From positions 114,521,741-114,585,740 of the forward strand of contig CM041465.1 of assembly GCA_023213395.1 (NCBI GenBank): a DNA stretch of 64,000 nt. The letters are read 5' to 3'. The first letter of the stretch is position 1, and each line of letters opens with the position of its first letter. The position numbers and the translations under genes were made by a program. Source of the DNA: Cycas panzhihuaensis. Taxonomy: Eukaryota; Cycadophyta. Positions 12,219 through 24,314 of this stretch are shown piece after piece. A model generated the notes under the pieces. The model was not told the origin of the DNA. It saw nothing but the letters and a program-made list of their open reading frames with translations, and searched no databases.

Positions 12219-14814
12219 TGGACGCGCGTCTACGGGATAGCTACCCAACTAATAAGTGTGGCGAGAGTCGGTGGTGATACAACTAAAGGTGGGACCTATG
12301 AGGCAAATAGTTACTACGCAGAGTGCCCCGTGCACCGGAGCGCGAGTTTGGTATCTGCAATGGAGTATGGCTACTATCGAGTGATCCTTCACCACTTCGA
12401 AGCAAGGGTGAAGGTGCGCAGGACAAACCTGGGTTGACCTAGGGGCAGGACCCTCCCACCCTTGGATGGTCGAAAGGAGAAGGAGGAGATCCAAAGAGAA
12501 TAGGCCAGGGGCGCCTAAACAAACTAACCGGGTACACAAGTGACACGGGGGCGAGGAACTCAGGCTTAAGAGGAGAAGAGGAAAGGTAGAGAAGGGGAGT
12601 TCCTACGACCTTTCCTATAGGTAGCAAAAATGCATGTAACGAAACATAACCAAATGTAAAACCAAATTTCCCTTTTACTCTTCAATGTGTTAATTACTAA
12701 GAAGGAACCAAAAGGAAAAAAGGTAACAAGGTAGGGTAAGACGTGCACCTGGACCGAGGGCGTGATTTAAGACCTCCTCGAAGGGCACCAAGCTACTCCA
12801 CACGGCGCGTAGATGTGGAATGTTGTGGCGGATTGAAAGGGGGCTTCCTTAGCTTCCGTAGAAAATCAAATGCGATGCCAAAGAAAGGAAGGGAGCAAAA
12901 GCTAATAAATGAAGAAAGTGTGAAAGTACAATGAATACAAGGGTGCTTACCTAAGAATGGGACTAACGGACGATATCCTCCATGCTCCCCAGATACCTGC
13001 AAGCAATGGCAATCTCTCCCTTCCCGAAGGAAGGACACTAACATGCAATACAAGATTCTAACAATATATGCCTAAATAGTATAAATATGAATCTAAATAC
13101 CCATGCGTTAGTGTCAATCCAACAATGAGAGTACCCAAAAGAGAGTGACCAAGGCGAAAGTAAATGATCGGTAAGCCTCGGAGTGGCCTACCTCCCACAA
13201 ATGATGCCCTAACCCCCCCCCCCCAAGAGCCACAAGGCAGCGAGGGCAAGGCCAAGTGCAAGGGCTGGAAAATGGCAACAAAGGGGCGAAGAGAGGCCCA
13301 AGAAAACCTACAGTGAACCGGGATGCTACGAGGAGCAAGCCGGGAAGCCGGGAAGAGAGTTGGGCAAAGACTAGCGGTTGGGACTTATGCAAGTTACCTA
13401 AACCTGAACAAAGGTCCCCAAATCAGTGCTGCAACTTGTGACAGTGCTAGTTTGGGTGGCCAAAAGAGGGCCTACAAACCCTTGTTTACAAACCAAGGGC
13501 AGCACGGGGCGAGAGGGAGGCTTTGGAGGGCTTAGAGCCACTTAGGGAGCATGGAAGGTGGTACGGAATCCACCCAGCTCCTTCCCAAAGCCTATGCCAG
13601 CCCTCAACGCCGCTGCCTTGAGTAGCAAACGTAGGCAAAAGGCACAAAACAATGGTGGAATAGCCTACTAAAAGGAAGGGAAAACAAACTCACAGACACC
13701 AGCAGAGAGAAAGCAAGTTGGAGCATTAATATCACAAAGAAAATAATGTAAATCAAAAGATACCTAAGTGAAGGAGGCAAGGGACTTGCCTTAGCCGAAG
13801 AGCAGTGAAGAGGGGCTGAGAAATCAGCCCAGATCTGAAGTGCAGCAGGTTTGAGACCCTGCTAAAGAGATGTGAAGGGAAACACCTGCACTTGGGGCAC
13901 TTGTGGACTGCCTAGGCAAAGATCAACTGGAACCACTCCAAGGGGCCCTCTCCAAGGTGTATGAGGAGCTAGGAGAATGTCTTAGCCACACCAAAGGAGA
14001 GCGGTGGTCAGAGGAGGGACGCAGTCCAGCCGATAAAGAAGCAGTAACAAAGCAGGGAAGAGCAGAGCAGAATGTTGTTTCCTTGAGAGCCAATCCAAAA
14101 GTGAGCAAAAGAATTTCTCCAAAATGAGTCAAAAATGGCTTAAGTACTCAAACAAAACCCTAAAGCGAGCGATTAGGGCGCAGCTGGGAGAAAATTAAGT
14201 CGCGAGCCACGTGGCAGTTTTGCAATAAATATGAAATTACCACGGCAGATTTTAAAAAATAACCTGAGACAGTCGTACCGCCGCAAATTCCGCAGTACCG
14301 CGGATATTCCGGCGGTACCGCGAAAATTCTGGCGATACGCACCTAGAGGCAAAAATATGCCTGGCCAGCCAGCCTAGGCTGGGGGCCGAGACAAAAAGGA
14401 CCAATAGGGGGCTGAGACACCTACCCGGGGGTAAACAAGCCAACAAACGGGTCCAAAGGAGCAAAATTAGGGCTCAACCAGGGTGGCAAGTTGACCAAAC
14501 GATGACGGGTCATCACACAGGCGGAGGTGGTGCAAATTGAGTGGATCTTGGAGCGAGGAGGGCAGATGCGGGAAGTGAAGTGGCCACTAAGGTGCCACAC
14601 TCACCGGGAGTGTGCCCCTGCTATAGTCGTCATAGGCTAAAATAAGCGTGGACGACACCAAAGTCACCTACAAAGCCATACACATGCAGACATGTAAGCA
14701 AACACTCATCAAATGAAAGCGATGATAATGCGAGAGACATACCTGCACTTACCTGAGTCGGCGATTCCGTATCCATTCCCGGAAGCTGGGAAACAGTACT
14801 TATGGGTGATATCA
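12219..14814 (-). repeat. G2 right LTR copy (5' side), about 2.6 kb
   Basis: Upstream LTR of the minus-strand element. Its left end (TG at 12219) lies next to a short leader and the gag start. It is CpG-rich, for example the C-C-G-C-G-G / C-G-G-C-G-G-T-A-C-C-G-C-G stretch near 14280-14340. A run of 12 C at 13213-13224 is absent from the other copy. Several medium-length open frames here are not protein-like and are not conserved in the left copy. Confidence 0.72.
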
Positions 14815-16599
14815 AGAGAAGAATTTAATGTTGTGACTTGCTTCTTTACTGATGTTTGACTATTGATGGTTTGATCTTCAACTTTTATGGTTTTCTTTTA
14901 GAGTTTTTAGCCTTAAAGTTCTTCTAAATTGGTAAGGTCTTTCCTATATTAGTTTTGCTTATTTTACTATTTTCTAAAGGTTGTCTTTTAATCAAAACTT
15001 GCTCTTTCTTTTAGTTGGTTATTGGAGTGATCTTGTCTGTGTTTTTTGCCTTGAAATATTTACTGAAAAGCTAGTCCTTTGTGGGGTCCATAAGGGATAG
15101 ACTAAGGTAGGACATGGTCATCTCTCCACTGTTCATGTAACTACCCCTTCCTATTCTTATATGGCAGTTTGTATTTCAAGCACTTTTCCATCCCTTTTAG
15201 ATTTGATTGGTTGGGGCTAAACCCTTTTTGCTTGTTGTTTCTCTTCCTTTACTTGTTTTAAAAGAGAAAGTTGAAAAGGTTGATCAATTGAAAGAAAGAA
15301 GCCATTTTGAGGCAGATTTATGCATAAGGAAAGAAGTCTTGATTACCTAGTTTCATTATTTGCTTGATTACACTTTTAAGATTGCTTTCTTTTCCTTGAG
15401 AAGAAAATTTAAAGCGTTGAATAGAAAGTGCATGCTTGATTGTTTCATATTTTTTTGAGATTCAAGGCCCTAATTAAGATAGAATCTTCAAAGATGTTAA
15501 GCTAGTATCTTGTATGAGGATTGTTATTGAGTTTTCTTATTTTTATGTAACTTTTAAAGGTCTAAAAAATTATTTTTAATAGTAGTAATATGCCTTTAAA
15601 ATCTCTTTTTATCATAGGACATTTATTCTATGAATAGATTGCATATATGAGAGGTAAAATCTTTTAAATAACATTGCATATTGTCAATTTCTTTGAAAGT
15701 TTATATAAAATAAATTATATGGTGTGTTACATATTTTGTTGGTACTTTTTCTTTCATAATAAAGAGTGTCTATTATATTTGAAAGAATAATTCCATAGTT
15801 GCATTAGCATCCTTCATCTTAAAAAAAAAAAAAGCATATTGCATGCATCTAGTTTTAGTTCTTCCTTGCTTGATTAGTTAAAGGTAGAATATATCTTTTT
15901 ACTTTATAGATTGCCTTTATTTATTTTGTTTCATTTTATTAAACAAAAAAAAAAACACCAAATAAAAAAGAGAAAAAGAAGAAATAAAAATCCATTTGCT
16001 TAACCCTTCCCTTTAACCTAGTAAAACTCAAAAGGTTGAAAAGATCAAAGGATAGGAGTCCCTAGGAAGGATATTAAAAATATTGTTAGAGTAGTTCTAA
16101 ATCTAGAACTGCTTTACCTAATTATGTAGGCTAGTGGATTCTACCACCCCCCTTACACCTAAGCCTTTTATCACATTCTTCACCTATAACTTATTGGATG
16201 ATATAACTAGGTAAAGAGTCCTTCTTAGGAGTTGGGCAAAGATGGTTACTTAAGTCCTCTTAAACCTCATATCTCCTAGTTCTAGTTAACACAAAAGAAA
16301 ACACCCCATTGATTAAGAGATATCTAATTTAGGTCCACCTGAGATGACACCAAAGTATAACTATGAAGGTTGTCTCTTCTTCTTCTTCTTTTTCTTCAAG
16401 ATTTCTTTGATGTTGCTATAGTTTTTTATAGGTTGTTTCCCTCTCTAGATTTTAACTTGCCTTTGAGGGAACTAGTAGGGATAATTTCTTCCTTATCCAT
16501 AATGGTAGTATATATCAAAATCTCGATAGTTGCTAGAAAAATACCTTAGTCTTCGATAATTAAAATAGACCTTAGTATCTCTTTATGGAACTAATATTT
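14815..16599. other. Unassigned AT-rich interval between G2 and the C1 gag remnant
   Basis: About 1.8 kb of low-GC DNA with A and T runs (near 15825 and 15945) and no protein-like frame on either strand. It may contain the lost 3' part of C1 or older DNA. I saw no second LTR of C1, no terminal repeats and no RNA gene. Confidence 0.5.
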
Positions 16600-16734
16600 C
16601 TCTACCTCTCCTATCTTTCCATATTTCTCTACGTTGATCTATGGTATCAAATGCCTGACTATGACCTTTGAAAGAAGGCTATCATCATCCCCTAGTACCT
16701 AAACTTAGTTCAGATAAGAATGCTTATTTAATTT

Positions 16735-17167
16735 TTGATTCTCCCTCATATCTTTTATTTCTTTTAAAGTCTTAAGAATTATTGTTGCAGTTTAATTATT
16801 ATTGGTTATGCTATTTACCATATTATTAAACAACTTTGGAAACTTGTTGATAATCATTTATATAAGTTCTAATTCTTGAAGGTTTGATCCATCACTAACC
16901 AAATCATTTGTGATAGATGTGATCTTATGAATAAATTTAGAAAAACTCTCTTTCTCTTTGATATGGAATTTATATAATTCCTCTTGCAATATTATGATTT
17001 TGGCTTCATTCTTCTAAATATAAAGGTTAGCATACACCTTTTAGATTTCTTTAGAAGAATTTATTCCTTTTACATATAATAATAAGGAGTCTGAAATGGA
17101 TAATTCACCAAAATTATTCTTATCATCCTGATTGGGTTAGTTAGTAGCATTAATAAGTCTTTTATCA
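16735..17167 (-). pseudogene. C1 gag, C-terminal part (UBN2-like)
   Basis: Resumes with L-I-N-A-T-N, then D-D-K-N-N-F-G-E-L, K-V-Y-A-N-L-Y-I, I-I-L-Q-E-E-L-Y-K-F, S-F-S-K-F-I-H-K-I-T-S and L-V-S-D-G, the usual order in plant copia Gag (UBN2 family). Stops are few. No zinc knuckle was found further left. Encodes the structural capsid protein; defunct through insertion and truncation. Confidence 0.75.
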
Positions 17168-17521
17168 TGTTCAAGAATATGAAATCATATAGGTGTATTT
17201 CCATTTACAAAAATTTAACCATACATAGTAAGAAAATAAAGAATACACATAGAATATAGATGCACAATACATAAGATTTACATAGGAAAACCCTTTCAAG
17301 AGAAAACCCACCACAAAAGATCCTTCTAGATCACGTTGATTATTTCACTATGATTTGATATTTTGAATACACAAGGGCTCAAGGCTTTTATATTCTTTCA
17401 AGAGGTGTCACCTAACAAGGGTTGTGACCCTCTGAATTATTCCCACATTTTTGCTAATTATCATTAGTTAAACCATATTACCATTAACTTAGTGGCTTAA
17501 TAAACAATTACCCTATTAACA
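17168..17521 (-). repeat. C2 3' LTR
   Basis: 354 bp, + strand TGTTCAAGAATATG ... TTAACA. Same length as the right copy and aligned end to end. Internal side preceded on the minus strand by the purine run AAGGAGGGA. Confidence 0.88.
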
Positions 17522-17530
17522 TCCCTCCTT
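17522..17530 (-). other. C2 polypurine tract
   Basis: Minus strand AAGGAGGGA immediately before the 3' LTR; the expected plus-strand primer of reverse transcription. Confidence 0.7.
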
Positions 17531-17539
17531 AATGTGAAT

Positions 17540-20500
17540 GTAGGAAGCTTGCAACTTTTAATAATTGTGTTATCATGAGGGCTATGACTATCTTACAACT
17601 TCTTTATCCTTGTCGATACATCCACCCTTAAGGATAACATCGGTGAGTCCTAATCTAGTATATATCTTTGTAAATTGATCTTTAATGAGTGGCTTAGTGA
17701 ATACATCCATAAGCTAAAATTCACTCAAATAGTAGTTGACCTACAACTTCTCTGATATGATCTATTCATAAATATAATGGTGTTGAATCTTAATATGCTT
17801 TATACATACATGAAGCTCTAGGCTCTTCGATAGATGAATGATACTTTGATTATTAATAAAGATAATCAAATATCCATTGGAAACTCTAAGAAACTCTAAG
17901 AGACCTTAAAATCATATGACTTCCTTCACACCAGCACTGAGTCTTTGATATTCAAATTTATAGAAGATGCCACTATTTGCTACTTCTTTAATTGCCATGA
18001 AATAAACCTATTACTGACACCAAATATATATGTAGTAGTAGACTTCTGATTGTGAGAGTCTTCTCCCCAATTAGTATCTATGTAGCCATACAACCTTGTC
18101 TCATTACCTTAATAATATTCGAGATCAAGATTGATTGTCCCCTTTAGGTATTTTAGAATTCACTTCGCTACAATCCAATGAGGCTCTTAAGGATTCTACA
18201 TATAGCGAGAAACCAATTCAACAGCATAAGTGATATCTAGTCTAGTATGAGTTAAGTAAATCACACTCCCTACTAATTGGTAATACTTCATTCCATCTAT
18301 AGAGGGTTTGGATATATCCTTCTAGAATCTTGTACCCTTGACACATGGTGTTACAATATGTTTGTAATTCTACATCCTAAACTTCTCTAATAGGTTTTTC
18401 ACATACTGTGATTATAACAACACAATTCTATCATCCATCTGCCTGATCAAAATACCCAAGAAATAGTGAAGTCTCCTTAGATCTATCATGTCAAAAGAAA
18501 CTCACAAATTAAACTTGACTTCTACTATAGTCTTGTCACAATTACTATTGATGATTAAATCATTCACGTATACCATACAAGTAACTATTAAAGTTTCCTT
18601 CTTTTCATATACAAATTTGAGTTGAGTTTAGAAATCTCAAAACCTTTAGCTTTCAACTTAGCATCCATTTTCTCATACCAAGCATGGGATGCTTATTTTA
18701 GGCCATAGATTGACTTCTTTAACTAGTAAATAAGATGCTCCTAGCCTTCCTTAATGAATCCCAGAGGCTATGACATATATATATCTTCCTTTAGATCTCC
18801 ATTAATGAATGCAGATTTTACATCCATCTGGTATAACTTCCAATCGTAAGTAGCTACTAAGGAAATATTCAATTAAACTATTATTATTCTAGAGATTAAT
18901 GTAAATATCTCTTTATAGTCAATTCATTCTTTTTGCTTGAATCCTTAAGTGACAAGTCTAGCCTTGTACTTGTCCACCTCTCCATTGAAGTGAAACTTTG
19001 TCTTATAAACCCACCTGCATCTAATAAGGTTCTTTGTCAAGAGAAGTGGAACCAAATCCCATGTATTATTCTTTATCAACAAACCATACTCTTCCTCTAT
19101 CATAGCTCTCCATTATGGATCTCATTTTACCTCATTGAATGAATTAGGATCATTAGAGTTATTGGTGTCTACCAGTAGAGTTTGACTAACATATTCACTC
19201 CATATACTTCTATCATCAGTCAGGGTTTGCATCACCACACTAGAATCTTCGATAGTCTTCCTTGCCTATAAAGGTATAGAAGGACCTATTGTTGGAGGTA
19301 CTTCTTCTCGTGATGGCTCTTCACAATTACTCATCTTACTTGGTCTACTTTCTCATGAATTAAAACAACTTGCTTATCATCCTCTTTACTTGATGAATCT
19401 GGGAGTGGGAGTAAGAAGGGATAAAAAGACTCTTTTAATGATCTATTAGCATGATACATTGATCACTCATCAAATTTTACATCCTAACAAACCACAATAT
19501 TCTTCCCTTATGGATCTTATAGTTTGTAAGTTTTATTCTAATCAAAATACCCCATGAATATACACTTCAAACTCTTCTAATCTAACTTTTTATGAGTATT
19601 ATTTGGAATGTGGGCATATATAATACACCCAAAAGTTCTTAAATGGCTAATGATAGGCTTCTGACTGGTCTATTTTTCTTCAGGGCTCATGTTGTGAACT
19701 ACCTAAGTGGGTACCTAGTTCAAAATATACACATCATTCATCACAACCTCTACCCAAAACATCAATGGTAGGTTTTTACCATGTACCATATACCTCACCA
19801 CCTCCATCATGCTATGGTTCTTTCGTTAAACAACTTTATTTTGTTGTGGGGTATATAGGACCATAAATTCTAGCTTTATACCATGATCATAGCATAACTA
19901 ATTAAACACATGGTTGTCATATTCCTTACCATTATCACTTCTTAACAACTTTATCTTCTTATCACTTTCATTTTTTACCATCACTTTCGAGTCATGGAAG
20001 AGTACGAACACATCTGACTTGTTTTTTAGAAAGTAAACCTAGGAATTCCTAGTGTAATTATCTATAAATACTAGGGTCTATCGAGCTTCTAATATCGAAG
20101 GGTTTAGGGGAGGACCCATTATATCTGAATGCATAAAATCTAACTTCTCCTTGGCTATCCAGGTATTATCCCAAGCAAAAAGGTGGTAGTGATGCTTGCC
20201 ATACATACACCCTTCATAAACACCATCTAAGTAGGAAACCAATGGCAATCCTTCCACCATATTCAACCTCTTCAATAGTGATATGTTCCTATAGTTAAGG
20301 TATCCTAGGTAATTATACCAAAGTTTACTCACTTCATTAGCACTGCTAATAAAGGTATAATACTTCTTCTAAGATTGAAATTTCTGAAATACCCAATAGT
20401 TGTCCTTGAATTTTCCAGTAGCAATGATAGTAAAGTTCTACTTCAAATCCTTAATTAAGAATTTATCATTATAAAGCTCCACCTCCATGCCTTATTTGTA

Positions 20501-20817
20501 AATCTCTTAGGCTAAAAGAAGGTTTAATTGCATCTTGGGTACATAATATACCCTGGTAAACTTACTGCTTGAAATGGATACTTCGGTGATACCTTCTACT
20601 AGTAATACACGAGTATCTCTAAGGACAACCTTAGAACCACTATGATTTTTATTCATCATATCAAAGTTTTGCTTCTGGTAAGAGATATATTTTTATGCTC
20701 TAGAGTTAAGAATCTAATAATCTCTTTGATCTGACTCAGCTGATAAGGATTTTGCTTTGATGTAATGAGCAACAACACTCTTTCCTTTATCATCTTGGCT
20801 TACTGTATGCTTATTAC
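17540..20817 (-). pseudogene. C2 pol: protease, integrase, RT, RNase H
   Basis: Protease box reads W/stop-I-L-N-S-R (about 20722-20700) where D-S-G is expected, so the catalytic Asp is lost. The GAG-pre-integrase region is at 20332-20150. Integrase shows H-S-D-I-M-G-P-P, R-S-D-N-G-K-E-Y and the P-Q-Q-N box. RT includes L-D-V/M-D-V-K-S-A-F-I-N-G-D and K-K-S-I-Y-G-L-K. Its catalytic box is Y-V-N-D at 18570-18559, the first Asp replaced by Asn. RNase H remnants lie at about 17.9-18.1 kb. Dozens of stops, mostly TAG or TAA. Family recognition is secure, activity excluded. Confidence 0.85.
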
Positions 20818-21580
20818 ATCTTTTGAACCAATAATTCTTCTCTCTGTGACCATCATTCTTGCAGTAATTACATTTTCTATTGAATTTCTTCTTTTCCTAT
20901 GAACTTTCTTCAAACCTTTATGTGAACTTCTCCTCCTAAACAACCTCCTTCCTTTGAGTCTTCATGGCTAAGGTCTGACCTGATTCAAAACCTCCAAGCA
21001 TACCATGATATTTTAGCTCAACATCCTCTACTAGAATAACATTTTTAACCCCATCAAAAGTTTATGGCTCCATCACCTCATCTTTATTGTATATTGTCTG
21101 GAAACTAACAAAGGTAACAAGTATCTTTGACATGATTATTGTGAATAATAATGCATCATTGATTGAATTCTGCTTTAGTTCTTCTAGTATATTCTTCAAT
21201 TCTATGACCTTATTCAAGTAGGAATTGATGTTACGCTCATCTTCCACATGCAAATTGAGTAATTCCAACATTAGGGAAAGACATCTATTTGTCTTCTTCT
21301 TCTCAAAAGCATCACATAATTTTATCTAAATTTCATCTGGCTCTTTATGATTATGAATCAAGGCTCTCTGGTCTAGTGCTAGTGATAATTTCAATAATCC
21401 TATGGGTATAAATTTCTTCTCTTCAAGTTAGACTTGCTCTTTATGATCTAGTGGAATATTATCCACCTTTGCCTTAATAATACCCCAAAGTTGATTCACC
21501 ATTAAAACAAGCTTCATGATAGCCTTCCACTTGCTAAAATTATTTATGTTAAAGATAACCTTCAACATTATACACTCCAT
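20818..21580 (-). pseudogene. C2 gag
   Basis: Starts M-E-C-I-M-L-K at 21580 with F-S-K-W-K as the usual substrate-like N-terminal motif. A helical capsid follows (M-L-E-L-L-N-L-H-V-E-D, L-N-K-V-I-E-L-K, 21271-21062). The zinc knuckle near 20874-20830 reads C-x2-C-x4-H-x4-Y, the last Cys changed to Tyr (TGT/TGC to TAT/TAC). Stops interrupt it, so the protein is not made as read. Confidence 0.8.
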
Positions 21581-22908
21581 CTCAAGAAATAGGCTTCAAC
21601 ATGAGTCAAATGACACTAAACAATTGTCTAATAAACCTCTTAGATAAAAGTGCACCATTGTGGTCTCCTTTAGCTTAGGCACACACTTGGGGGTACACCA
21701 AACACTGACTATACACACCCTAAGTAGCTCATCAACTATTCTCCCCTCATAAACAACTTCAAAATGCCTTTAAATATACTTAAGAGCCTCAAAATCAACC
21801 CTTAAGACACTTAGTAATGTGCTCTAAGAACTGAGAAAGCCTCCACACAGAAGTAGTACATGGTCTCCAAGCCAAAAAACATAATAATTATCCTTAATCC
21901 ACACTCAAAATGACTCAAGAATGCTTCATATATCTTTACACTATGAAATATCATGTGATATCAATGGTAAATAGGGCCTTTTTATAAAGTTATATTGAGG
22001 AGAATATACCAAAGGATATATTCTAAAAATTATGACTTTTTATAAGCTCCCATATCTCATTACTAAGAGTACGTACTTTAAATCCCAAAAGATTTATATT
22101 AAGTTATAATATTTAAACCTTAGTATAAAGTCATCAAAAGTTATGAGAAAAGTCACACAATATAATAAGGCATAGCTACTGCTTCATATTCCCAAACAAG
22201 ACATACAAATAAATGGGCATAGACTTCATACAACTAGTAAAGGACCTACACATCCTAGCTACTTAAATACCAAATTTAGCCATGTAGATAACAACCCCAG
22301 CTGACTCTAATACAATAGTTGCAAGTTTACTTCATGCATATGGTCTCTAAATTCTCACAAATATGCTAAAAATTTTAATGAAGTGGCTCATTTTAATGAA
22401 AATGCTAACTTTTACTACTATACACACATTCTAGCACTTATATATGGAAAGAAAAACACCAGTCCAATGTTCCAATCACACCCACAGTTGCTAAGAAAGA
22501 GTTTAATAATAATAGTAGATAAAAATAGACTTATTTTATTAAATTTTATGGTCATTTGTTGAGAGATATAATTGACTTACATGTATACAATCATGGCTAT
22601 CCTCAATATTATTTAATCTCCATCAATACACACTTCTATTGGCTCCAATAATGTGTTTCAGATGACCCTTAATGAACCACCTCTTTCTACATTTGTGGCC
22701 TACACATCTGAATATTGACTATAACTAACTCTTATTCTTCATTAATTAGTGATTTTCATTACTTTAACTACCAATGGTCTACTATGCCTACTTCTACATG
22801 TTGTTGGAGTTGATGAATCCTCAAGATGAGTCTTGGGTTTGATAGTTTCACTTAGCAACCAGTTATCACACTGCTCTACTCAACGTTAGGCTTCAACTGT
22901 ATAGGACC
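21581..22908 (-). other. C2 leader
   Basis: About 1.3 kb between primer site and gag start. Nothing protein-like on either strand. The length is ordinary for plant copia elements with long leaders. Confidence 0.6.
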
Positions 22909-22925
22909 CTATAACTCTGATACCA
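22909..22925 (-). promoter_or_regulatory. C2 primer-binding site (initiator Met-tRNA)
   Basis: Minus strand TGGTATCAGAGTTATAG directly after the 5' LTR, matching the Met-tRNA 3' end over the first 11 bases. Fixes orientation and LTR edge. Confidence 0.88.
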
Positions 22926-23279
22926 TATTCAAGAATATGAAATCATATAGGTATATTCTCATCCATAGAATCTTTAACCAAACATAACAAGCAAACAAAA
23001 GATACACACAAAATACAAATGCACAATGCATAGGATTTATGTGGGAAAACCCTTTTGGGAAAAAATCCATCATAAAAGATCCTTCTGGATCACATTGATT
23101 ATTTCACAATGATTTGATATATTGAATATACAAGGGCTCAAGGCTGTATATTCTTCCAAGAGCTATCACCTGACAAGGGTTGGGACCCTTTGAATTCTTT
23201 GCACCTCTTCATTAATGACTATTAGTTAAACCACATTAACATTAACATAGTGGCTTAATAAATAATTGCCATGCTAACA
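22926..23279 (-). repeat. C2 5' LTR
   Basis: 354 bp, aligned to 17168-17521. The + strand begins TATTCAAGAATATG, so the conserved terminal TG has become TA, a G-to-A change. Ends CTAACA. Confidence 0.88.
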
Positions 23280-23409
23280 TCACATTCCTTATGATTATAT
23301 CCCACAAAATTTTTACTCTTATAAGTCTCTCAACTTTAATCTTCTAAACATGTTAATTCATTACAGTAAGTTTATCTTACTCACTTAACGTAAGAATAGA
23401 GGAGGCCAT
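23280..23409 (-). pseudogene. C1 gag, N-terminal part
   Basis: Starts M-A-S-S-I-L-T-L at 23409 and continues to V-K-I-L-W-D-I-I-I just before C2. It carries stops where Gln or Trp would fit. The frame continues at 17167 on the far side of C2, showing that both pieces are one gag gene. Confidence 0.7.
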
Positions 23410-24095
23410 CTTCAAAATGAAAGAGACGAATGTGAACAGAGTATTCTCCAAGACCTAAGTCTAATTGGTTGTACAATTGTATAAAAATCCATATAAAAAT
23501 GAAGCTATATAAAATAGAATAAACCTAGTACAAATAAAATATCTCAAGATATAGATTCTAAATATGCAAAAAGATTATAAAAAACTTTTTTGCTTTACTC
23601 TAAATTTAACTCAAAATTAGAGGTATGTGGCTAGGGTTTTTTAAGGAAAAATCTTATCATTCATTGAATCTATAATCAATCCCTTTGAAATTATATGAAA
23701 AATGATTATCATAACCAAAGCAAGATTTTTTAATAGCTTTTACCTAGATTAAATGAGTGAATCTAGAGCAATTTTCAAAGGAGTCTTCAAACCCGCGTAC
23801 GATTGAAATGAGCAAAACACCATGAAAATGATAGAATTTCAAGCCAAGACTTTGAAAGAAAGTGACATACTCCCTAAAATATGCTTATTGGTCAAATTAA
23901 AAAAAAAAAATAGGTACTTCAAGATTTTCACATTTGTACAGGTCTGTACAATTCTATACTATCATCTGTACAAGTTTGTACTATTTAGAAAAGAGTTTTT
24001 TCTTCGATGTCTTCACCTTTCTTTAAAAACTCCTTTGATAATCAATAAAATAAAGAATCACCAAAGTTTTCTAGTCCTAAAAAACCCTGTCAAAA
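23410..24095 (-). other. C1 untranslated leader
   Basis: AT-rich sequence between primer site and gag start. It holds a run of 12 A (about 23900) and a cluster of TGTACA palindromes at 23935-23981. A 97-codon + strand open frame at 23822-24115 has no protein-like composition and runs against the element, so I do not call it a gene. Confidence 0.55.
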
Positions 24096-24112
24096 CTCCT
24101 ACTTTGATACCA
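24096..24112 (-). promoter_or_regulatory. C1 primer-binding site (initiator Met-tRNA)
   Basis: Minus strand reads TGGTATCAAAGTAGGAG, one base away from the usual TGGTATCAGAG core, immediately 3' of the LTR. Confidence 0.75.
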
Positions 24113-24314
24113 TAAAAAGACAACATTCAAAGAATGGAAAAGTATTCATTGATTATGCAAGAGATGATCTCTTTTTAAGTACAAGGAGAGTTTTGTAACC
24201 TCTTACCATATGTAAGTCACTTGTCATTCTTATAACAAAGAGGGACTACCATATGACCATGATTAATTAATTATAGAACATATGGTTTATCCTAGATAAA
24301 TCATTATTCTAACA
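24113..24314 (-). repeat. C1 5' LTR (single copy)
   Basis: On the minus strand it starts TGTTAGAATAATG and ends ...TTTTTA, with the terminal CA decayed to TA, directly against a Met-tRNA primer site. No partner copy was seen, so the call rests on the ends and on position. Confidence 0.6.

Larger units (their letters stand above)
5478..14814 (-). mobile_element. G2: Tat-like Ty3/gypsy element, internally deleted
   Basis: Two direct copies of a long terminal repeat flank gag, protease and the N-terminal RT in minus orientation. RNase H, integrase and most of RT are absent, because RT breaks off near 7765 and is followed at once by LTR sequence. The RT core A-C-P-K-D-N-F-P-L-P and a C-H-H-C knuckle instead of C-C-H-C point to the Tat/Ogre side of gypsy. 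The unit is far richer in GC and CpG than its neighbours. The right outer end (about 14814) is set by the drop in GC and is uncertain; no target duplication was recognised. Confidence 0.8.
17168..23279 (-). mobile_element. C2: complete-length Ty1/copia, heavily decayed, inside C1 gag
   Basis: 6.1 kb with two 354-bp LTRs, primer-binding site, polypurine tract, gag and full-length pol in copia order (protease, integrase, RT, RNase H). The flanking 5-mers are TATCA (left) and TCACA (right), a poor target duplication today. Deleting C2 with one 5-mer nevertheless restores the C1 gag frame, which supports a 5-bp duplication that has since mutated. Confidence 0.88.
16600..24314 (-). mobile_element. 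C1: Ty1/copia remnant (5' LTR, leader, gag) interrupted by C2
   Basis: From right to left: a 202-bp LTR (24113-24314), an initiator-Met primer-binding site, a ~690-bp leader, and gag starting at 23409. The gag frame stops at 23280, where C2 begins, and resumes in frame at 17167. Nothing recognisable as protease, integrase or RT follows to the left, and no 3' LTR was found, so C1 is truncated. The left boundary is approximate. Confidence 0.75.

Noticed and set aside
12243-13535. Several 60-96 codon open frames on both strands
   Set aside because: They lie in the G2 LTR, are not kept in the other LTR copy and have no motifs.
18933-19142. 69-codon + frame
   Set aside because: Shadow of C2 pol, which reads on the minus strand.
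23822-24115. 97-codon + frame in the C1 leader
   Set aside because: Runs against the element, has an AT-rich chance composition and crosses the primer-binding site.
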